64,000 nucleotides of DNA, taken from Bursaphelenchus xylophilus (Eukaryota; Nematoda; Chromadorea; Rhabditida; Aphelenchoididae). The position numbers and the translations under genes were made by a program. Below the pieces are notes generated by a model. It ran no database searches. It saw nothing but the letters and a program-made list of their open reading frames with translations, and had not been told where the DNA came from. How positions within the stretch are numbered: position 1 is the stretch's first letter; each line of letters opens with the position of its first letter. Below are positions 10,414-21,732 of the stretch, in pieces. Location: contig CAJFCV020000002.1 of the NCBI GenBank assembly GCA_904066235.2, positions 9,548,001-9,612,000 on the forward strand. The letters are read 5' to 3'.

Positions 10414-11379
10414 AGCTTATATTTTACCTTTACTTTTTGTTACATATCTTCCAATCCTTTCCATCTGTTTTACCCCTCTTCAAATTCCCCATCCCACGTC
10501 ATTCAAATTTGCTCTTCGCCAATCTTTGGCCCGTTATTTGACCCCTTTACTGACGTTGGTTGTAGTCGAGATTGCAAGCAATTACGACAATTTTCCACAA
10601 AAATGTTTTGCTCAGGAGAACGGTAATAGCTTGCAAAAACTTCTCAATTCTCGTGTCTTTCAAGTTTCGACGTTCTCCCCTGAGGGCGCTCGAATCTTTG
10701 ATGTTATTCCGAGAATCGGATATGTTTAGAAGGCAGGGTGGATATAAAATCCCCGGCGGGCACAGTTTTTTCGCGCCGTCCCAGAACAAAAGGTAATTTA
10801 GAAGACGGGGGGAAGGAGGGATTAAGAGGAGGTGTAAGTCGTTGAATAAGGGCTTACGTGGCCTCGAATGGCGTCGTTTGACATATTATTATATATTCGA
10901 GGTTGTAGTTGTGGGATGTATATAATAGATGAGAGACGTTTATCGAGGTAGAAAAGGGAGTTAATGGAGCGAAAAATTTTTGAAACGTTTGTTTGTTTGT
11001 AGGCTTGGCGTGTGGCCAACAAAATTTGCTTTTAACAAGGGATTTATTTTATCCGGAGAGCTCAAATTTTCTTTAATTTTTTAAAGTTGGAAAAATTTTG
11101 AAACTTGATAAATATGTAGAAACATTGTACTGAAATTTACAACTCTAAAACCGGAAGAAAATTTCGGAGTCTTTTGGGACTTTCGATCAAAAAATTCGCC
11201 GTTTTCTGAATAGTCTTGGAATAAACAAACCCTAGAAGTTCCGCATATGCCCTAAAAAACTATGTTCTAAATTTTAGCCGACTTGTTAATTCTGTGTTCC
11301 GCACGTTAGAGACGTTCTTTAAAAGACCGTTCAGCAATGGCGGACGTGGGTTGCTGCTGAAAAAGATTGCTGAATATCT
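10414..11379. other. Intergenic DNA, no gene supported
   Basis: Overlapping short ORFs in several frames around 10350-10800 lack conserved motifs and splice context. A 5'-GC-richer patch at 10720-10800 (CCCCGGCGGGCACAG) is unique but unassigned. Confidence 0.35.
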
Positions 11380-11493
11380 CGGCTGCCTCTGCAAAGCGCG
11401 GGCAAAAATTTTCAGAAATTAATATGTGGTGTATGCACGAGCTGTGAGCAAAACTTAAAGAAAATTTGAGCGGCGCACTTGGAGTACTTCGCT
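11380..11493. mobile_element. Tc4/Tc5-like TNA element, right fragment
   Basis: It carries the family phrases CTCTGCAAAGCGCGGGC and AATTTGAGCGGCGCACTTGG and ends GTACTTCGCTTG. The left part is not recognisable. Confidence 0.65.
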
Positions 11494-12700
11494 TGCAAAT
11501 TTAAGACGAGTTTTACTAGTATTTGGCGTCGTGTTTTAGACAGTTTCCTTGTTAGTCGTACACTATTTTTTTCAGTCTTCAATTAACGTTTTTGAGATAA
11601 AAAATGCTCTAAAGTATCGTATTTTACAAATTAAATTTTATTAATGATTTAATAAGACCATCCAAATTTGTTACTATGCCAGTCAAATGGTGGTGCATGT
11701 ATAATTTTTTTTTGGTCAATCCAAGTGATCCTCTATTTCCGTTTGTTGCCACGTAAAGTTAGAGTTTTATTTTCACCGCGATTTTAAAATACGTATTTTA
11801 CAAATAAAAACCTCATAGTTTTTCATTATTTTTTGATTTTTTTGTTCCAATATTGTTACTTTTTTTCGATTTCTTTTTTATATCAAATTTTTACAAAATT
11901 TCTTTGAAACAACAATTCAAAAAAATAAAAATAAGAAAAATCCTTCCGTATTTTACCCATTTTTGCCAAATTGTCCATAAACCCTTTACAAGGCTTCAAA
12001 ATTTTTAATATACCGCAGCATTTAATAACATTACCGTTCAACGTATTCTTTGGACGAAGCCAAATTTGATTCGATTTTGAATTAATTGAATTGTTTTCCC
12101 TCAATTTCTCTTGTCCAAAATGTTTATTTCCCCTTGAAAGAATGTGGTCCGATGATGTGGGGACGGGCTTTTTTGCCATTTGAGATTGTACTTGCGCTTG
12201 TTTTCGCGGCACAAGTACAATTTTATTGGTGAAAAATACGGGGGAAACGGAGATTACGTTGGATTTTGCTTGAGTTAGCTTTTTTCAGAGGTTTTTTGGA
12301 GCCGTTTGAGGTTATCGGAGCTGTATGAAGAAGATGAGATTTCTCAAAAAAAATTTTTTCTTTGGAGCCGTTACATGATGATAGTATTATTTTTTGGAGT
12401 TCCAATGCTCGAATTTTAATGAAATTTTACCAGTCCCTTTGTCAAGCCGTTGGAGTCATTTTTGGCGACTGTGAGAGCGACAGCCCCAAAAAAAGCCTAT
12501 TGCACAGTGCAAAGTGAACTTTTGTTTTCGCACAGTGCATGCCGCCGAAATCAAATTTTCACAGAAACCGTGTTTAAGGGCCAAACTGCCTTGTATACAA
12601 GATTTTTTTGGGATTTTTATAGGGTATTGAGATTTTGTTTGTTACCATTTTTTTTACATATTTTGAAGGGACCTTTATCAGCAAACTAAAAGGTCAGCTT
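11494..12700. other. AT-rich intergenic DNA with chance ORFs
   Basis: The open frames (for example 11883-12212 on the minus strand) are Lys/Asn/Phe-rich and unrecognised. At 12460-12560 there is a diverged copy of a repeat containing GCACAGTGC, also seen near 6910 and 32420. Confidence 0.35.
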
Positions 12701-12710
12701 TTGATTTTAA

Positions 12711-13190
12711 GAGCGTATTTTACAAGAAAAATACCGATAATCGGTCCCTAAACATTGTAGATTTGATTAACGTGCTATTAGAAGAAAAAGTGAGACTTGA
12801 CTCATTTGGGTCAAGTGTTGCTCTAGCGGAGAAATCTTTTCATTATTTGATGCAAATTTGGCACGGATCAACGAAAAGTCAGTAAAAAATTGTAAGGACG
12901 TATTTTACAAGAAGAACACCGATAATATGTCTCTTATAACATTGTAGATTTGATTGGCGTGCTATTACAAAAAAAAGTGAGACTTGACACGTTTGGGTCA
13001 AGTGGTCCCCTCTGAGGGGAATCTCTTTGCTTGTTTAATGCAAACTTGGCACAGATCAAGACTATTATTTTACTCGACTTTGACCATAGAAAAATATTGT
13101 AAAGTCCTAAAAAAATTTAAAAAATACCGTCAAATGGTATGTTTTGATGTTGGTTATATTACACATATGTAATTAAGAATTCCAACATTG
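12711..13190. repeat. Tandem pair of roughly 185 bp repeats containing the CTTGACCC palindrome
   Basis: Each unit starts CGTATTTTACAAGAA, continues with ACATTGTAGATTTGATT and includes CTTGAC(T/A)C(A/G)TTTGGGTCAAG. Unit starts are about 12712 and 12897. A third unit near 14076 is split by a hAT element and resumes at 15247. Confidence 0.85.
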
Positions 13191-13519
13191 TAATTTAGAC
13201 CCTTGTATTACAATCCTAATGCAGAATTTTCTAACAAATTTTAAACTTTTTACCACTTTCTGCCTGCCTATTTGCCTGATAAATAACTCATACGGTGTTC
13301 GCGGCTAAATGATCATGTCTTACCTTTCCATTGCCACACATGTTTTATTCATTTTTCTCTTGTTTTTGCAAATTTACGAACCATTTTTTGTCTGACACGT
13401 GTTTCACGTCCCGGAATTAAAAAATCCCATTTATAAAACGCTTGCCGAACATTTGTTTCCAATTATTTTCCAGACCTTTTCTTCAAGTAAACCCCCTTTA
13501 AACCGCCTTTTCTTTGCAG

Positions 13520-13650
13520 CGCTTCCAAGTCAATGCCATCCCTCTGAAGTCGGGCAAAATCTCGGACAACATGACGCATGCCTCGGGGCGTCGCGCGGCC
13601 TTTCGCTCGGACCGGAGCTGGACAATGGCTGCGCCGCCAATTCCAGAGTG
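13520..13650 (+). CDS. Candidate coding exon of unknown gene
   Basis: A good acceptor TTTTCTTTGCAG precedes 13520 and a good donor GTGAGT follows 13650. Between them 131 bases stay open in the frame starting CGC TTC, with third positions mostly G or C as in the three certain genes. It reads RFQVNAIPLKSGKISDN at the start and ends near AAPPIPEW. A second frame is also open but lacks that codon bias. The exon ends two bases into a codon, the same phase at which the pde-4 N-terminal exon downstream could begin, so it may be a far-upstream pde-4 exon. That link is inference; the peptide matches no family I recognise. Confidence 0.45.
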
Positions 13651-14059
13651 GTGAGTTCGAAATTACAGTACGATTTAGCGGGTGCAAGTGCAGTTCAGCG
13701 CGCCGATTAATCAAGCGTTTCAGAGAGGACAAATAATGAAGAACCTAAGATTGAAAAAAAAACTTTGAATGCGAATTCGACGGAGAAAACAAAGAAATGG
13801 AGAATTTGGAAGAGTTTTCTTGGAAGAAACTGGCTTTTTAGCCGTTCTTTGGTTGTTTTGATTAGAAAAGTGACGGTTTAAGGGTGCCAAGGGACTTGTA
13901 ATTGAGGAAACTAAAGAGTAGAGGGGCTATAGGGCCTTGTAACTTGGTTGCAATGCTTTTTCAAGGCCAAATAATGATCTATCTTGTCTTTAGAAGCTTG
14001 TGTGACGTTATCATGTTTTTTTGATTTTTAAACGACATTTATCAGCAACATGAAAGGTC

Positions 14060-15480
14060 TGTCTTTGAGTGTTGGCACGTATTTTACAAGAAAACCACCT
14101 ATAATCTGCCTCTAAACCAGGGGTGGCCACCGGGCCGGGCCGGCCCGGCCCGGCGAAGCCCGGCCCGATCGGGCCTAAACGGGCCGGGCCTGGCAAATTT
14201 TGAAACGGGCCGGGCACGTCAAGAAAAAATAAAAGAAAAACGGGCGCCCAATGAAAAAGCCTAGTATTTTTTTTGGCATTCTGCCCGGTGCAAATCCGTT
14301 TTTGTCCAAATGGTTTGCAAGATTTTGACATAAAGATTAATAGTAAATCACAAGATATTGATACCAATAGAAAGCTCGAGAGTTGCTTAAGCTAATAGAA
14401 CCAAAATATACCCATAATCATAGTATTTTGACAGTCTTCCAAGGCGAAGAAAACAACGTCTAAATAAAATTTTGTATCGACGATACCGAGTCAGAGAGAA
14501 CTGGAAGGGGGTATAGGCTCCACGTCAAAAAAATCCTTAAACTATTCTTCGAGTATCTACATCGGTCTCGTCCCGCTTGATGGGACAGTTTTTTTGATAT
14601 TCGGCCTTGAAATTTGCACTATTTTTAGCCTAGCTCGAACCGTGTTCAAAAAATGCGTCACGATGACACCCATTCAGAATGTGCCAGTGGTATAAAAAAC
14701 AGTTGTATACGACTAGTAGTACTCCCTAGAGTTCCCATAAAAAAAAATAGGTTAAACATTGTTGTTATGTGCGATTTGGATGACATATTTTATGAATTTT
14801 TTTTCGCTGTGAGAACCTTTGCAATGCCCGGAATTTCTTGACGTGCCGGGCCGGGCCTGCTTTTTACCGGGCCGGGCCGCGGGCCTGAGCCATTTTCAGG
14901 CCCGGCCCGGCCCGGTTTTGTCGAAATGCCAAGCGTTTGGCATTCAATGTTTTCGCGCCGGAAAAATTTTTGGATAGGTTTGTATTTTTAGTATATCAAG
15001 TTCTACAGTAGTTTATTACTTTATAGTACTTTTTTGCATATATGTTATAATATAAGGTCCAAATTAGAACATATAATACATATAGGATAGTTCTTAGCAG
15101 ATTTTAGCACACTACAGAGGCGGTAAGATCAAAGGAAAATTTCCAGCTCGCGCCCTAACCGGGCTTTTACCGGGCCGGGCCTGGGATTTTGCCGGGCCGG
15201 GCCCCGGGCCTGAAATTTGGAAAAAGAGGCCCGTTTGCCACCCCTGCTCTAAACATTGTAAACTTGCTTGGCGAGCTATTAGAAAAAAAGTGAGACTTGA
15301 CCCATTTGGGTCAAGTGTTCCTCTCTGAGCGGAATCTCCTTGCTTGGTTAATGCAAACTTGACACGAGTCAAGATTATTATTTTACCCAACTTTGACCAT
15401 AGAAAAGTCTTTGTAAATGCCTAAAAAGTTTAAAAAATGCCGTCTAATGGTACTTTTTTGATGTTGTTTATACACAATTA
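14060..15480. repeat. Third copy of the 12.7 kb repeat, interrupted by a hAT element
   Basis: Left flank 14060-14117 (ACGTATTTTACAAGAAAACC) and right flank 15247-15480 (AAACATTGTAAACTTGCTTG, then the CTTGACCC palindrome) join to match the uninterrupted units at 12711-13190. The joined site reads CTCTAAACATTG, like CCCTAAACATTG in the intact copy. Confidence 0.88.
14118..15246. mobile_element. Non-autonomous hAT element with GGGCCGGGCC arms (1129 bp)
   Basis: The terminal repeats CAGGGGTGGCCACCGGGCC and GGCCCGTTTGCCACCCCTG carry the CAG...CTG ends with GTGGC common in hAT elements. The exact 8-bp duplication CTCTAAAC lies at 14110-14117 and 15247-15254. Long GGGCCGGGCC tracts occur near both ends and again at about 14850-14930. 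Internal ORFs are short and unrecognised, so the copy is non-autonomous. Confidence 0.95.
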
Positions 15481-16054
15481 GGAATTCCAACGTCTTTTGC
15501 GACACTTCCGGTTCAAAGAAGCCGAACTCTACCCCCCTGCATTACGGACTTCCTTTATTTGCTGCAAGAGCCATTAATCTCATTTTCTCCTCGCAATCCT
15601 CGTTTTTTACGCCCTTACAAAATTTAACCCAAAAAATTCAAGAGAAAAATTTCTGGGGCCTTTCGAGTTGAAATTTGTTTGGAGAATGCAAAGGGGTATT
15701 TGTGGCATGCTTTTGAAGTTTTCTGGAGTTGCTAGATGTCTGTAATTCAAGCTAAAATTGGTTTCTCTTTAAAATAATGAGCTTTTTCGTGTCTGTGATA
15801 CTTTTTGATACCAAAATTTGGCGTTAGCAATATTTTTTTGACGTTTTTGGGGATTTTCCTTCAAATATATGATGTTTATTGCCGATTTTTGCCTAAAATT
15901 TTTAAATTATTTCCTGTTTTTTCCTCCGAAACCAACTTGAAATGACACGTAAGGCAGTCTACTTGTAATCTTATTTTCTACTTCCAAGGCCTGCACTTTT
16001 AATCTAACGATAGAAGCTTCCGCCTTTTCTATTTCAAACTGCTTTTTAATTCAC

Positions 16055-16144
16055 AAGGAAAGTGCTCCAAGTGTGACGCTAAGGCTTGGATGAAACTTGG
16101 CACAAATTTTATAATTTTTTTCTATGACTTATGCAAGAAATTTA
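16055..16144. mobile_element. Tc4/Tc5-like TNA element, left-end fragment
   Basis: CACAAGGAAAGTGCTCCAAG begins a family left end that stops where the next complete copy starts at 16145. The later insertion may have replaced or interrupted it. Confidence 0.65.
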
Positions 16145-16585
16145 CAGGGAAAGTGCTCCAAGTGCGACGCTCAGATTTCCTTTAAATTTTGCACACACGT
16201 CGGGTATGGACTAAATATCAATTCCTGAAAGTTTTAGCTCGCGGTGCCGCCGAGATATCGAACAATTTTTGCCGCCGAGAGAGCACGCTAAACGTGGAGA
16301 GCGGTCAGAGAGAAAAACGCTTTTTGGCCATAACTTTGGCAGTTTCATGCGGAAAAATTTGATTTTTTGTACGAACATTATCTTTTACGGTAGAAATAGG
16401 CATGAAACTTTTCGTGCCAAAATTCAGCAAAAAGTCCTAAATTTTGGCCGACTTTCGATCTAAAAATCTCGGTTTTTTTTGCAAAGCGCGAGCTAGGATT
16501 CTCGCATATATCTTAGAAAAAATTACTCTAAATTTGTGCCAGGTTTCATCAAAATCTGAGCGTCGTACTTGGAGTACTTCCCTTG
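16145..16585. mobile_element. Tc4/Tc5-like TNA element, 441 bp
   Basis: The ends CAGGGAAAGTGCTCCAAGTG and TACTTGGAGTACTTCCCTTG are flanked by TTA on both sides (16142-16144, 16586-16588). The interior is close to the copies at 5511 and 51092. Confidence 0.9.
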
Positions 16586-16755
16586 TTAGCTTGCGCTTTG
16601 CAGAACGTGGATTTCTTTTTGATCACCCTGCGCTTTCGCGTACTCTCTTGGCCGAAAAGATCGTTGAATATCCCGGAGGCTCCTGGAATGTGAGAGCCAA
16701 GATTTTTTTAGAGGCTCCTGTAAAGCAAGAGCTAAAATTTTAATAAAAAATTTAA

Positions 16756-17347
16756 CAAGGAAAGTACTTTTATGGGGGCTCCTACTTTTTGACGGGACAT
16801 ACCTCAAAAAATCAGAAAAAATGTGCTGATCAAGGATATATAAATCTTAGCTGCCCATTTTGGGTTTTTAGGGGTGAAAATGTCCAAAAACTGGCTCAAT
16901 TTCCCTACAAAAGGCGCATGCATTCGAAACGATAAAAAGCGCAGTCGGTCTCTTCCTTCGGAAGAGAGCGGTGTGGCCGAGTGGTTAGTGCCGTAGTCTG
17001 GGAATCAAGAGGGGCACGCCGCACGGGTTCGATTTTCCTTTTGGGCTGAACCAACTTTTTTTGAAGTTGAAGGTCGGAAAAATAAATTTTTGGGCCAAGA
17101 CTGATTTTTTACGTCTTAGAAACTCAATAAACATCGTTTTAAGCCAAAATAAAAATTGTAAACCCGTGAAAAATTAGGCGAAAAGGGGTTCATATAGGAC
17201 TTTAAGTCAACTTCCGATTGAGTTTTCACCACTAAAAACCTAAAATGGGCAGCTAAGATTTATATATCCTTGATCAGCACATTTTTTCTGATTTTTTGAG
17301 ATATGTCCCGTCAAAAAGTAGGAGCCCCCATAAAAGTACTTTCCTTG
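16756..17347. mobile_element. Long-TIR TNA transposon enclosing a tRNA-like sequence (592 bp)
   Basis: Arms of about 125 bp are near-perfect inverted repeats, starting CAAGGAAAGTACTTTTATGG on the left and ending CCATAAAAGTACTTTCCTTG on the right. TAA flanks both ends (16753-16755, 17348-17350). The roughly 340 bp centre holds a hairpin CTCTTCCTTCGGAAGAG followed at once by a type II tRNA-like sequence. Arm sequences differ from those of the 8968-9992 element, yet the architecture is the same. Confidence 0.88.
16967..17048 (+). tRNA. tRNA-like pseudogene (Ser/Leu-type A and B boxes)
   Basis: GTGTGGCCGAGTGGTTAG is an excellent Ser/Leu-type A box and D arm, and CACGGGTTCGATTTTCC a good B box. 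A GC-rich stretch between them resembles a type II variable arm. Acceptor and anticodon stems pair poorly, so I call it tRNA-derived rather than functional. The hairpin at about 16951-16968 immediately precedes it. Confidence 0.55.
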
Positions 17348-17353
17348 TAAATT

Positions 17354-18660
17354 TTTTATTAGATTCTGGAATATTATGTCTGGTAGACCCTTAGAATGTT
17401 CTTTTTTTGCCTTATTCTGAATGTATAGGGTATTTACAACACATGCGGCACATCAATCCTGCTCTCTGCTTTGTCTTCTCGCTGTGAAAAAAATGTTTTT
17501 TTAACACTGAGACGTCCAGATTTATTTTTCTTTTCATTGGATTACACGAAAAGCTAGTAAAAATGGAATTTCAATCTAATGCAGTTTATATAGGAGAGTA
17601 AGAGTCGTCTTTAAGGCGGTACTTCCAGGGTATTTGTAAAATACGCATTCCTCTATTCTGCCTTTTGAAAAATTTTGCCTTTGATGAGCAATGAACAATT
17701 CTATGGGCAATATATTTTTTATGGTTATAAACCTTTGAAATTAATTTGTATTTTTTAACTTCCAAAGTTGCCAAAGACGGCTCATTTTCGATATTTTTTG
17801 CCTTGAAAATCTGGATAAACCCTTCAAATCAAAAGCAAAAAATCTTGTAAAAAAAATCATGTTTAAATTTTTAAGTTCGCGTCATCAAAATAAGGTGATA
17901 AAATACTGTAAAAAACCAAAAAATATTTTTTTCCCTATTTTCATTTTTTTCATTTTTCTTTAAAATTCTATTTGTACGATTCTAAACCTTCTGTTTTCAT
18001 CCATCTTTTCACTGCTCAAAAATGCCAAAGGCCATCAATAAAACTCTAAATTTTTAATTATTCCTCAAAATGCATAACTTTATGAATTTCTGACTAATCT
18101 GCCAAAAAATTACACAATAAAATGCAACAAAAATTCCTCAGACTAGACTATGACAATGTCTGCAAAGCATGCGTTCTCCAAACATAATTTTATAATGAGA
18201 AAAACTGGTAAAATGTCTGGGATTTTTGCTTCTTTTGGCCGCCTTCAGTAATAACCCATTCCGCTTATTAGTAATTGGGAAACACATGCCCTGAGGCAAT
18301 CTTCTGCGGAATATGCCGGAGGGGATCTTTGGGTCTTTACGTTTATTTTATTTGCTTTTCTGACGTTTGATTGGAGACATGTGGATTGAGACTTGAATTT
18401 GAAAAGGAAAGTTTTATTGGTCTGGCCGAGAAGTTGTTGTAGAGACTTCTGTTTTATGTTTTTAGGGGATTTGTTGAGGTTGAAATGGGTTTGGGATTAT
18501 CAAACTTTCCGTTTGCTGAGGTAAGATGTGAAGTAAATTTAGAAAAGGTGATTTTTCTGGCAAAGAAAGATTTTTCTTTGTTACAACCTTAGATTTTGAG
18601 TAGATCTTTATCTGACAGAGGTGAACTGGTTATACAAACCGACATTTTGAAAAGCCAACT
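17354..18660. other. AT-rich intergenic DNA, nothing identified
   Basis: No exon with acceptable splice borders, no long ORF and no match to the repeat families defined here. One CGTATTTTAC-type word (as GTAAAATACG) occurs near 17636. Confidence 0.4.
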
Positions 18661-18668
18661 TTGATTAT

Positions 18669-18775
18669 AAGTCTGTCGGGAAAATAATGAGTGCTTTGTC
18701 GCATCAAAGATCGCATCTCGGAGAAAACGAATTATGTCGCCGCAAAATCAAATTTATTTTCACTTCACTTCAACG
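18669..18775. mobile_element. Fold-back MITE, CTGTCGGGAAAATAATGAGC family, right end lost
   Basis: It begins AAGTCTGTCGGGAAAATAAT and keeps TATGTCGCCGCAAAATCAAA and TTTTCACTTCA, then diverges into unrelated sequence before the expected inverted end. Confidence 0.75.
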
Positions 18776-19559
18776 ACCCGATCGGAATTTGACAGCACAA
18801 TACAATCTGTCTCCGATTTTAGAAGGAAAATTTTACATATAGATAGTCACCTTTACAGCATTGAGCACCTAGAAATGTGTTTTATTTCCAACAGGTTTAC
18901 AGAAGTATATGTAAAGCTATTTATTCTGCGCTGTAGTCTATACAAGTGTTTCATTTTTAAGCCTTTCACTGTCTTCCATCCATTGGTTTATTTATTGTAA
19001 AATGCGCTAATCTGATTTTGAAGGAACTACGGTTGTGAAAACACATAGTCATCACTTTCAAAGAGATGATTTCAGCAGAATTAGTCGTATTAGGGAAGAT
19101 TACTCAGTCTGTAATTCTAAGCCGGTAATCTCGACAATCTGGAATGATCATTGCATTTCTTCCACGTGAAATATGTAGTGTAACGTTGTTAACATTTTTT
19201 GGGGTTCTTGCAAATTTTTTTGGCTTTTTTCAACTCTTTTAGGGACCATATTTGATTTATTAAAATTGAATCGCCTATCCTAGGTTTAAAAACCTTGATT
19301 AATATAACTTGTAATCTTAATTTCAAGATCTATTTTTTGGCCTTTAACAGGGAAGTGCTGAAATACGATTCTCGGATTATGATAGAGCTATGTAGACAAG
19401 AAGGTAGATCTTTTCTCTTCTCTACACATACGAATTATCTTGCTTGCCTTAGGCTGAAACGGCCGAAACTTTTAAACACAAGCCTCCACAAATAATCAAC
19501 TTTTTTCTAGGCTGACTATGAATAAAAAAGTGTTTTTCTGTGTGTTTTTCTCTGTGACC
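18776..19559. other. AT-rich intergenic DNA, nothing identified
   Basis: Short ORFs (61-88 codons) without family resemblance or consistent splice sites. Confidence 0.35.
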
Positions 19560-19706
19560 GCTCTCCGCAAAAATTGTTAAATATCTCAGCAGCGCTTGCA
19601 AAGCGCTAGCTAAAGCTTTCAGGAATTGATATGTGCTCTATGCCCGATATATGCGTCAAATCTAAAGAAAATCTGAGCGTCGCACGGTGGACCCTTCCCT
19701 TGTAAA
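19560..19706. mobile_element. Tc4/Tc5-like TNA element, right fragment
   Basis: Family phrases CTCTCCGCAAAAATTG, GCGCTAGCTAAAGCTTTCAG and AAAATCTGAGCGTCGCACGG lead to the right end CCTTCCCTTG. Confidence 0.7.
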
Positions 19707-20725
19707 TAAATTTCATTTTTGCTTTCAAAATATGAACAATATAATATTTGATTTCCAATATTCCTTTGCTCACTTCTCTCGTCTAGCCCCTCGTGTCCAT
19801 ATACGGCATCATCTTCAACTTCGTCGTCATCTCAAATTGTTTTTTCCGCCGCAGCACGCAGTAAATAAAGAGATATCAACAGATTTCTTTTTTTCCGTTC
19901 GTAATCTCATTTCGTGTCTTGTGAAAATACTCGAAAAAGAGGGTTTTTCGAATACTGTCACTCAGCTGAAATAAGAATCTTTTCAAATTCTCAAAAACCC
20001 CTTCCTTCAAAGGACGTTGAGGATGTGTCGGGCCTTTTTGAAGTTTCCGGTGTTGACCTAAAAAAGTTTTTTTCTCAACCTCCTTGAGAATATTGGGGCC
20101 CTGAGGGCGTCCAGTTCTCCTTTGTTTGTATTCGAACTTTAACGGTATTGAGTTTACTCTTTTTTGAGTCTTTGAAAAGTTTACAAAAAAGGTAAAAAAG
20201 TAATTTTTATTTTTTTGGGCGTATATTATTATAATAATGATGATCTATACGCGTGCTCTCTCAAAAACAAGAACGTTGAGTACATATCTCGGCCGCCTCT
20301 GAAAACCGCGGGCTCAAACTTTCAAATATTCGTATATGACTACTAGAAAAATGGTATGTAAAATTACAAGAAAACTTGAAAGTGTCAGATTCAAGACCTA
20401 ATCCTTGTTAAAAGTAGAGGTAGCAATCTGCCCTGCCCGGGGCTTTTTCAAATTGGTTTTTTCATAACTTTTTCTACACACATTTTTTCCGCCCCATAGC
20501 ATTTGTTGACAATTCTAACTTGTCATTTGATAGTGTAGCCGAGATTTTTTAACAATTTTTTAACAAGAGAGCAAGCCAAATGGGGAGAGTGGTCAGAGCG
20601 AAGACACCTTTTTTTGCTTCTATAGACCGAATTTCTACCAACTTTTGATCTAAAAATCTCAGTGGCTTTGCCAAATTGCGATGTAAAAGATATGCTTAAA
20701 CCTTATAATATAAAATCTATATCTA
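19707..20725. other. AT-rich intergenic DNA with decayed repeat fragments
   Basis: No exon supported. Fragments resembling the interior of the TNA family (for example ATATCTCGGCCGCCTCTGAA near 20285) are present but lack ends. Confidence 0.35.
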
Positions 20726-20997
20726 TCAGGTCGTTCAGAAAGTTCGTTTTTTTATTGCTTTGTTTTACATCCAGGAGGTAAAAATTTGCGTTTACGTTTT
20801 GTGCTTTTTTCGCTTTTTTATCGAGGACAAGGTTTTTTTAGAAAAATAATAAAACTTTGAATTTTCAAAAAAAAACTAAAAACCCAGTTTTGTAGAGGAG
20901 AAAAATCTGTATCATAAATAAATTTGCTTTGCCAAACAACAAAAACCTATGTAAAACAAAGCAATAAAAAAACGACCGAACTTTCTGAACAACCTAA
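20726..20997. mobile_element. mariner-type MITE (272 bp, TA target)
   Basis: The left end TCAGGTCGTTCAGAAAGTTC and right end GAACTTTCTGAACAACCTAA are inverted repeats extending inward over the TTTTTTTATTGCTTTGTTTT stretch (about 45 bp in all). TA lies immediately outside both ends. The TTAGGTTGTTCA terminus matches the mariner fragment at 1567-1912, so that lineage probably supplied the transposase. Confidence 0.85.
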
Positions 20998-21732
20998 TAT
21001 ATTTGCATAAGTCTTAAATCCAAGAAAGGCCAATCAATCTCTCAAACATTGTCCAAAAATTTTGAAACTCAAAGAACATACTTACCCTCCAATAAACTTC
21101 CGTTCCCCCAATAATTTCTCAACAAGATATTGGACTCGGAAAACCCCCAAAAAGAACGGAGTGGACCCAAAAATGTCATCAAAAATTCAATGGACTTCCT
21201 GATTTCCATATTTTCTCCCTTTTCATGAGCGTTTTTCGTAATATGCGCCTTGTTTTGAGCAGACGGCCCAAAATCAAATCTCAGTTTTCCCGGAGGGCCT
21301 TTGTGTTCTTTGAGATCTTCCCAGCGTAAATTATGTAAGCGAATCTGTGATTTCTTGACTTTGGCGGATAATCGAGCTGGTCGCTGGTTTGTTATGGAGA
21401 AAAATGGGAAATTCGGGAAAGGAGAGAGGTTTTTTGAGGGGAAATTGGCCGAGATATTGGGAAATGGAGGCTTTTTTCTCTGTCTGCTCTATGCATTCCA
21501 CGTACTCTCTCGTCAAAGATTATTTTATTATTTTGTTTTTTCGAATTTCTCAACTCCCCAAGCTAATTTTCTTATTTTTTTTCTAAATTTTTTCTATTTT
21601 TTGTCAGCAAAATTTTGCAAAAATATCATTAGTACGACCCTTTTCGGCCTAAAAATCTTGGACAAAGCACGAGCTAAAAATCTCGCATGTTTCTTATAAA
21701 ATTCAAATCTAAATTTGGCCCATTTTTCATAT
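20998..21732. other. Intergenic DNA, no gene supported
   Basis: A 132-codon ORF (21301-21699, plus strand) is strongly Phe/Leu/Arg-biased with no domain I recognise; its 3' half is poly-T rich. Treated as chance. Confidence 0.35.

Noticed and set aside
12711..13190. CRISPR-like array of repeats with spacers
   Set aside because: Only two full units with long, similar inter-repeat sequence; the palindrome is dispersed across the window and the genome is eukaryotic.
16967..17048. Functional serine or leucine tRNA gene
   Set aside because: A and B boxes are good but acceptor and anticodon stems do not pair, and the sequence sits inside a transposon.
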